DNA of 64,000 bases from Selaginella moellendorffii (lineage: Eukaryota; Streptophyta; Lycopodiopsida; Selaginellales; Selaginellaceae): contig NW_003314273.1 in the NCBI RefSeq assembly GCF_000143415.4, positions 1,456,052-1,520,051 of the forward strand. Direction: 5' to 3'. Positions 57,437 to 64,000 of the stretch are shown one piece after another (position 1 is the first letter of the stretch; each line of letters starts with the position of its first letter). Both the position numbers and the translations under genes were made by a program. The notes under the pieces were generated by a model, which had not been told where the DNA came from, did not search any database, and saw only the letters and a program-made list of their open reading frames with translations.

Positions 57437-60400
57437 ATGACGACCCTGACATTCTTGACTTGGAACTGCACGGACAACAGGACTGTTCCACGGACAACAG
57501 GCTCCACAAAAAAATCCAACTCAAGTCGCATGTAAGGGAGTTGGGACTGGAAGGCGGGATAGACTTCCTATGTATCCAGGAACACAAGATGGATGCCGAA
57601 CCGGACTACAACTTTGGCATGAGAGGGAAAACATGGTGGAACACAGCGGTAACAGCTCGGTCCAGGCCAGGGGGTGGCACAGCCATCGTGGTCTCCACCA
57701 GATGGTCAGCGCAAGCAAGGGATCATGAAGTGTTGGTGCCGGGGAGGGTGCAGCTCCTGGTGCAAAGCCTGCACTTTTGACGAGTGGGGATCCTAAACAT
57801 CTACGCCCATGCTCGGACCCTCTTCTAGTAAGAACTTTGAGTGAAAGCAAGAGGTCGGGCAGAGCATTGGCTGGTCCTAGGGGATTTCGACATGGTGGAA
57901 AATGCAAAAGATAGGAGGGGAGGCCAAGAGACCATCCATGGCTGGGAACAATTGCAATGGCTGGCATTGGCAGGGCAGTTGGACCTCGTGGACCTTCAGC
58001 ACGTGGAAGGATTTGCCCCCCATGCACACCCTTATACCCGTCGGGAGTCAACAAGCTGTCAGTCACGACTGAACAAGGTTTACACTTTCCCTAGAGTGAG
58101 ACAAGACGGTGGGAGTCTTAAGACATGGCCATGTTTCCCCTCATTTTTGGACCATGACCCAATCCGGTGCACAATCAAGCTCCAGAAAGACAAAGGTAAA
58201 GCAGTGTAGTGAGCCATCTCGACCTATATCCTGGAGGATGCAAAGGCAGCGGCACAAGTTAGCCGGATTTTGGAGGGAAGTGAATTGGTGCTCACCACAG
58301 TACCGCTGAGAGAGAGACAGCGGGCGATAAAGGGTGAAGTAATGAAGGAGCTGCGATTAGCAAGGAAGAAGGTGGCGGCAGCCCAGAGGATGGTGCTGAC
58401 GGCCAAGGACGCAAGAAGGTGGCAAGCGGCCCTGGAATAGAGGGAGGCAGAGCTATAGGAGAGAGAATTCACGGCCTGGAGCTCCAGGGTTCGTACTCAG
58501 GAGGACTCATGGGCTGTAAACAAGCGGCTGCTGAACAAGGCATTCTATAGAGGCATTCGCCCAGTCTCAAACTCACCACCCATTCTTGGTCTTAAGGCAA
58601 AGGACGGAAAGTTGGTAGAGGACCAACAAGGCATGCAGGAATTGGCGCAAAAGTTCTACGAACGGTTGTACACAGCACAACTAGGGACTACAGTCAGAGC
58701 CCGGGCAGCGAAGAAGGTACTAAAGGCACTGCTGCACAAAGTCCCACAGGAATGGAACAAACAACTTGCAGTAGATCTCACGAGGGAGGACCTTTGCAAG
58801 GACTTGGACAGACTGAGTGACGACAAAATGCCCGGGATAGATGGACTGCCCTTGAGATTCTTTCAGAACAACTGGGAGGTGATTGGCCTACTGATGATGG
58901 ATGCCTGGACGAAGGCACAGCAAGCAGGGCAGCTCCCAGCGGAGATACTGGAGGGCTAGATTGCACTACTCCTAAAGAGAAGGGACCTACAAGAGCTGCA
59001 TAACTGAAGACCAATAGCAATACTCACCATGGCGTATAAAACTATGCCAAGGCGATGGCACTTAAACTGCAACCGGTGATGCCCATCATTATTCGGGAAC
59101 AACAAACAGGTTTTGTGCCAGGGAGGCAGATCGCACCTATCTCCTGGCCCAAAGGTGGGCAAAGTCCTTAAGATAGAATGCGGTGGTGTGGTTACTGGAT
59201 TTCAAGAAGGCTTATGACTGGGTGGACTGGGACTTCCTGGAGGACTGTATGAGACGGATAGGAATCCTAGTGCCCATGGTAGCACGCATTGCTCTCCTAT
59301 ACCGGGGAGCCTTAAGCAGGGTGGTCATCAATGGTGAAACAGGTCCACGGTTTCGGTTAGAGAGGATGGTGCAACAAGGCTGCCTATTGGTTCCGTACCT
59401 CTTTCTCATTGTTGCAGAGGCTTTAGGAGCATTCCTGGCGGAAGGTGAAGAAATCAGGGGCGTGGAGCTACCCAAGGAAAGGCAGCAACTCCCTGGAACA
59501 CAAGCGGTGGGAAGGGACCTGCTAGATAGTGTGTTTGCGGATGATATAATACTCTTTCTGCTAGGTACCAAGGCTAACCTGGATGCTGCAAGGACCAGGC
59601 TAGAGACCTTCAACACAGCAGCAGGAGCAACCATCAACTGGAACAAGTCAGTAGGAATCAACTGGGGTGGATCTGACATCGAGGAGTGGGGACGCAATTT
59701 CAACTTTCAGTGGCTAACACCAGAAGAGGACACACGATACTTGGGAATTCAGGTAGGAGGTGAGTTCAAAGCTTCTATGCAGAACTCAGCGCTGCTGCAG
59801 AGGACCAGAATGACAATTCAGAAATGGGCGCCACGGAAACTAGGATTGCCGGCAAGGGTGGTGGTGGCAAAAAGCATCGTGCTGCCATGTACATGGTACC
59901 ACCTTTTAGCATGCCTGGTTCTAGAGACAACAATCAAACATATAAGGTCCATGGTGCCACGTATGTGTGGAAGGGAGTGCTGGTCAGTGGCCGGACAATG
60001 GCCAAGGTGGCATGGCAGTCAACGGCGAGACCACGAGTTTTAGGCGGCTTAGGGATAATCGACCCAAGCGACATGAGCAAGGCATTGAGGTACAAAGTCA
60101 TACTAATGGGCCTTCAACCGGGGGCCCAAGCCTAGAAGCTTCTTTTCAGGCAGAGCATGCTGCCCATCAGATTGAAGCATGGATTCACAAGAGTTTGGGG
60201 CGAGGTGGGGACTTCGTGGCAATTCAAAGGGAGGAATCGCCGGATGGCAAACAGGTGTCACTTGGAAAATGGACTCGGGCTTTCACAATGCCGACCCCAT
60301 TATGGAATGAGGGGGAGACTGAGGTGTGGTTTATGACAGACCCAGACCAAAACCTCGGCTGGCCTTTTCAAATAGTGCAAGGTGACACACTCCTCAAGGC

Positions 60401-61350
60401 AGAGGGTATTCAGCAGATGCTGCAGGTCATGGATGATGAACTAAAAGGACGAATCCAGGTTCTACGACAAACAGCAACTTGGACAGAAGTGGTAGAGTCA
60501 CCATGCTGGCTAGAAGGAGATGGACGATAGAAGACTTGGACTGGGACCCAGCAGCGTGGAGACACGGGGCGAACGGCTTCTTCACTTATGAGGTTAAGGA
60601 CGCACGGATAGGACTGATGGTGAACAGGGAATTTGAGAGAGAAGAAATCCCATGACTGTGGCAAAAGTGGATCGTGCTAGGAGTGGAGGCTGACCAGGTG
60701 ATTGACAACATTGTGGCGTTCTAGAAACTACCGATCCAGGAAAAATCAAAGGTAACCTCTTGGCTCGTAGCGATGAATGGGCTGCCAGTAGGCTAGTGGT
60801 TTCAAGCGGAGAATGCTCGTAGGTGTTCGGAATGTGGGGAACTGGAGACAGTCACACACCTCCTCTAGGAATGTGATATGGCCAAGGAGACGTGGAGGCA
60901 GGTAGCAAACGCGACGAGGGAACTAGGGAGCAAGTAGGATTTTGAAATTTGAGAAGGGGATGTCACCCAATGGTTCCCAGAGGCAAGGGAGCCATGCACA
61001 GGACCAGCTTGGCGAAAGATTGGGTGTTGGGGACACTCAGGATGGGGCACTCGAGTTAGGAGGGATTCGGTAGGAGCTGAAATCGGGACCACAATGTGGG
61101 AGGCCCTTGGATAGACGAGATGGGAGGTATGGCAGGCTTTCAGGGTACAGGCACTCTGGGAGCCTCGGAACCACAACCACTTCAAAGGGCAGAGTGCTTG
61201 GATTTCAGCGATCATGGCGAATTGGTGGAGGCTCACACTGGCTGCTATCCGCTTGAGGGATACGCTGCTCTAGAAGCACAGAAAAAACAGGGAGGCACTC
61301 ACAGCTTGGAGATGACTATGGACTCCGTGCTATGGAATAGAACGAGGGGG
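57437..61350 (+). pseudogene. LINE ORF2: AP endonuclease, reverse transcriptase, Cys finger
   Basis: Starts near ATG 57437 with TLTFLTWNC, the usual first endonuclease motif. It continues in the next frame with FLCIQEHKM (about 57563-57590), WLVLGDFDMVEN (about 57870-57905) and LDHDPIRC (about 58143-58170), the catalytic E, D/N and D-H residues of the apurinic-type endonuclease. Reverse transcriptase follows: SDDKMPGIDGLPLRFFQ (about 58815), RPIAIL after a TGA (about 59008), LLDFKKAYDWVDWDFL (about 59195) and the catalytic FADD at 59533-59544. A CSECGELETVTHLL finger lies at about 60820-60865. The frame changes at least three times and holds many TAG/TGA codons, so no active enzyme is encoded. 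Confidence 0.85.
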
Positions 61351-61380
61351 AGGTCAAGTGGAAATGGAGACCACCGGATC

Positions 61381-61565
61381 TTGAGTTTGGACTTCCCAGG
61401 AGGTCACCTAGCCCAGTACTATTCAAACCCAAGGACGCTTAACTCCAACTATCCCAAGACCCTTAACCGATGGGAAAAGGGGGTGCACTCTTATTCATGG
61501 GCCCTTTCCCTCTATATTTGAACCCCATGGATCGTCTCTCAAGTCGTTCCCTTTGGTTGCTTACA
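61381..61565 (+). repeat. Copy of the 194-bp element inside the LINE 3' part
   Basis: About 185 bp, from TTGAGTTTGGACTTCCCAGG to GGTTGCTTACA, match 63289-63473 with few differences. The first ten bases of the 63.3-kb copy (TGTAAGCTCC) are missing here. Either the small LTR inserted into this LINE or the LINE transduced it. Confidence 0.75.
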
Positions 61566-61774
61566 ATCCATAGTAACAAAGGAGGCTCAATATGGCGATT
61601 TGGCACTGAATGCACTGCGGAGGCGACAACCACAGCAGCCACAATTGGAGGGCTGTAGTCACTATTAGGTGGAGAATTGCATGATAGCGTAGTTAAGTGA
61701 ATAGCGCTAAGGGCAACTTGTTTTTTGTATTAGTCCCAAAGGGATTTGGAGAAATGTACATACATGTTGCATCG

Positions 61775-62486
61775 AACCCAAGCACTAGAGGGTTGGGACT
61801 CAAACCCAACCTCCGTATATGCATCTACGGACGGCATCACCCAGGATGCCTGGCATGACTCCCCACGCCGGTGCACCAACTTATACTTAAAGCGCTTTAT
61901 CGATCACATCTTAGGAACCTAGTTCTTCCGCACTTCCAAGCCCTCTCACTTGACAAGTCCGTGATCATGCATAGACTCCTCCATGCTTGGCCCCATGGGC
62001 CACCCCTTTTGAAGTTAGCACCTTCAGTTAGGGGATTTGTTCCCTTGACTTGCCAATCTCGCTTAGCAAGTCATCTGACCAACATAACATGGTTTCATGC
62101 ATAAGAGTGAAAATCCTTGACCATCGACTTTCGTTCAAAACCATCCCTTTAAACACTTTGGAACTACTTCCCTAACCTTGATAGCATTGCTTTATAGGAA
62201 GCTTCAAGACCACATTTCTGCTGTGCCACTCTAATTTCATGCGTTCTATAAACCATCTACACTTGGCTTTCTAGGTACTAAGTTACCTAGAATTGTCTTT
62301 GGGTACTTTGAAGGAATTTTGTCCCTTATTTTGTTAAGGCCTCTCTTTTTGCAAGCTTTCTAATTGCCATATGGTCTAACATGGACAATTCCATGCTTTA
62401 GACTCTTCATGATATCACGGTTGTTATTAACAACATGCTTTAGCACCCACTTGATTCTCCACTCCCCACTTGCCTAACCACTCTTC
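61775..62486. repeat. Right part of the repeat unit split by the LINE
   Basis: Continues the sequence interrupted at 53826 and matches 42108-42800, including ATGCATCTACGGACGGCATC and CACGCCGGTGCACCAACTTA. It ends near 62480 at the start of the next family A LTR. No genes. Confidence 0.7.
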
Positions 62487-63962
62487 GTAATAAGTACAAA
62501 GCGAGCAATAAGTGAGTCTCTAGAAAAGGGACACAAGAGGACCAACACATGACACGTGGATGAGTCCGAGATGGAGTTTGAGTTGGACCCGATATGGAGT
62601 CAGAGATGGAGTCTGAGATGGACTCGAGATGGAGTTCGAGATGGAACCGAGATTGAGACCGAGACCTAGACTAAGACCGAAACCAAGTCCAAGTCCGAGG
62701 CCGAGACCGAGACCAAATCCAAGTCCAAGTCCGAATACTAATACAAGCTGTTGGGTGAAAGCCCAAAGCGATCGTCCCCCGGGGGGGGGGGGGGGGGGGG
62801 ATGCTGCTGGGGGTTCCAAAAGTATAGTAGGGAGAGTGTGGGGGCTAGAGCCCATTGGAGCCAATTTGGCCAGGAAAGGTTAGTTTGGCCTAGGAAGGCC
62901 ATACCCAGCTATTGGGTGATGGGATGACCATTGAGAAGTTAAGGGCTAGAGTGAATATAGACCGACAAGCGGGGTATCTTGGTGAAGTGTTCAAGAGCCA
63001 GCTCTAGTTTCCCCGGGAGATCGAATGGTCGATTCTCCCAATCCAAGTATGGGTGGCAATACTTACTTGGATACCTGGTGTGGCTCAACGAAACCTCGCT
63101 CTAAGCCCATGGCTAGAGCACCCAAAGGTGGAAGGCAGGGAACCATGAGGCTTGCGAAGGGCCACGGTGTTCCGAAATGTTGTCCCAAAGTCCTAGATTG
63201 TGAAAAGGAAGAGGAGCAGTCCTTTGGTGTAGAGACCAAGGATACGGTCATGGGAGGAGGAAGTCCCAGAGGACTGTGGTGTAAGCTCCTGAGTTTGGAC
63301 TTCCCGGGAGGTCACCCAGCCCAGTACTATTCAAACCCAAGGACGCTTAACCCCAAATATCCCAAGACCCTTAACCGATTGGAAAAGGAGGTGCACTCTT
63401 ATTCATGGGCCCTTTCCCTTTATATTTGAACCCCATAAATCGTCTCTCAAGTCGTTCTCTTTGGTTGCTTACACGTGGGACTTAGTGGTCAGGCCTGTGT
63501 GCCTTGATCCAGTGGCAGTGTTGGCGAACACAACCGTGGACAGAAAGGGACTTGGTGGGGACCAAAAAAGGGATATTGGAGAAGGTTATTCCCCATGCCT
63601 GCGGGCATTCTAAGGGTGTTAAAGAATGGATCTGGGATGATCACTCATGGATGGATGGCCTAATCTTTTAGAGACAAGATTGTGATGCAGGTGGCATTAG
63701 ACCACCGGTGTAACCAAGGTGAAGGGGCATGGCCTTAGTGTAGCGAGCTAATATGTCAGTGGTACCTTGAGGTGTCAGTCATGGGATCGGACATGTGGAA
63801 CACTTGGGCCAAGTGTAAAGTTTGAGTGGCAGGGATGCCATTCTCGGGGCTAGCAAGCTTAAGTCCGGAATAGGACTTATGGAGGTTGTGAGTGAGACTC
63901 CTCCAAGTGGTTGGAGGTGTGGTTAAGTGACTAAACTAGAATGAAAAAATTAATTACTTACA
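62487..63962 (+). repeat. LTR family A, plus orientation, with adjacent primer-binding site
   Basis: Runs from about 62487 (AAGCGAGCAATAAGTGAG) through a minisatellite (62560-62745), GTGAAAGCCCAAAGCGATCG, a G-run of more than 20 (62776-62801), ACTATAC-type sequence in inverse and the long conserved tail to CTTACA at 63962. TGGTATTAGAGC (63965-63976) follows, a one-base variant of the initiator-tRNA-Met primer-binding site. So this is the 5' LTR of an element continuing past the window. A 194-bp solo element is inserted at 63280. Confidence 0.75.
63280..63473 (+). mobile_element. 194-bp solo LTR-like insertion
   Basis: Begins TGTAAGC and ends GCTTACA, giving 7-bp inverted tips in the TG...CA style. 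It is flanked by TGTGG (63275-63279) and CGTGG (63474-63478), a 5-bp target duplication with one mismatch. The LTR copies at 47790 and 52270 lack this insert at the same place. It is small enough for a TRIM or SMART-type element LTR. Confidence 0.7.
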
Positions 63963-63964
63963 AT

Positions 63965-63976
63965 TTGGTATTAGAG
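63965..63976 (+). promoter_or_regulatory. Primer-binding site of the plus-oriented family A element
   Basis: TGGTATTAGAGC lies two bases after the LTR end and differs by one C-to-T change from the consensus complementary to initiator tRNA-Met. Confidence 0.75.
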
Positions 63977-64000
63977 CTATTTCTTAGTCCGACTCTTATT

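Larger units (their letters stand above)
53827..61774 (+). mobile_element. L1-type LINE, nearly full length, with 14-bp target duplication
   Basis: AACCCAAGCACTAG lies at 53813-53826 and again at 61775-61788. The related repeat at 42105-42125 shows the same sequence once, uninterrupted (the empty site). The 7.95-kb insert carries a GC-rich 5' leader, an ORF1 with DUF4283-like and zinc-knuckle regions, and an ORF2 with AP endonuclease, reverse transcriptase and zf-RVT-like finger. Numerous TAG/TGA stops and a few frameshifts make it inactive. The 3' end (TGTTGCATCG) has no poly(A) tail, unusual for L1-type elements. Confidence 0.85.

Overview
This window looks like nuclear DNA of a seed-free land plant. 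The one clean single-copy host gene, a CFAP299-type ciliary gene at 10310-11533, implies motile flagellated sperm. Its nine introns are only 45-60 nt, and most introns of the large gene at 35-40 kb are equally short. Tiny introns plus a flagellar gene plus dense retrotransposons fit a lycophyte such as Selaginella best; a bryophyte is possible. This is inference, not proof. There are no bacterial features, rRNA, CRISPR array or convincing tRNA.

Layout. 1-7.3 kb: AT-rich DNA with decayed Ty3/gypsy fragments (integrase on the minus strand at 4.3-4.9 kb, a pol C-terminal end on the plus strand at 6.8-7.0 kb). 7.3-10.3 kb: genic-looking but unresolved. 10.3-11.5 kb: CFAP299. 12578-17030: a PIF/Harbinger DNA transposon with about 23-bp matching inverted ends and TTA flanks. 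It carries a broken transposase (+), a broken Myb/trihelix-type partner ORF (-) and, between them, a spliced fragment of the Golgi-tether gene COG2. 17-20.3 kb: AT-rich DNA without recognisable genes. 20.3-27.46 kb: decayed copies of two LTR retrotransposon families.

27.46-40.01 kb is the most unusual part. It is a block about 12.5 kb long, embedded in an interrupted LTR, with two large divergently transcribed genes. The minus-strand gene resembles DUF7869-type proteins. The plus-strand gene can be followed through 11 exons from an exon ending exactly at its ATG to a C-terminal HAD/FCP1-like motif, where it is cut off. About 25 copies of a short palindrome (core GGCATGAGGCCTCATGCC) are scattered through this block and seen nowhere else in the window. 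Seven copies lie in five introns of the plus-strand gene and two are translated inside its exon 10. Both genes stay in frame across long distances but carry in-frame TAG and TGA codons, never TAA, at places where Gln (CAG) or Arg (CGA) would fit.

40-64 kb is nested retrotransposons. LTR family A carries a 6/12-bp minisatellite (GAGTCC, GAGATGGAGTCC) and G/C homopolymers. LTR family B (complete copy 50507-51649, with adjacent primer-binding site) carries a G-box array. Two internal regions of these elements form inverted-repeat arms at 43.4-46.4 and 47.85-50.27 kb. A nearly full-length L1-type LINE (53827-61774) sits in a defined 14-bp target duplication. Smaller insertions at 44037-44706 and 63280-63473 also have target duplications. 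Most coding capacity in the window is decayed; only CFAP299 looks like a working host gene.
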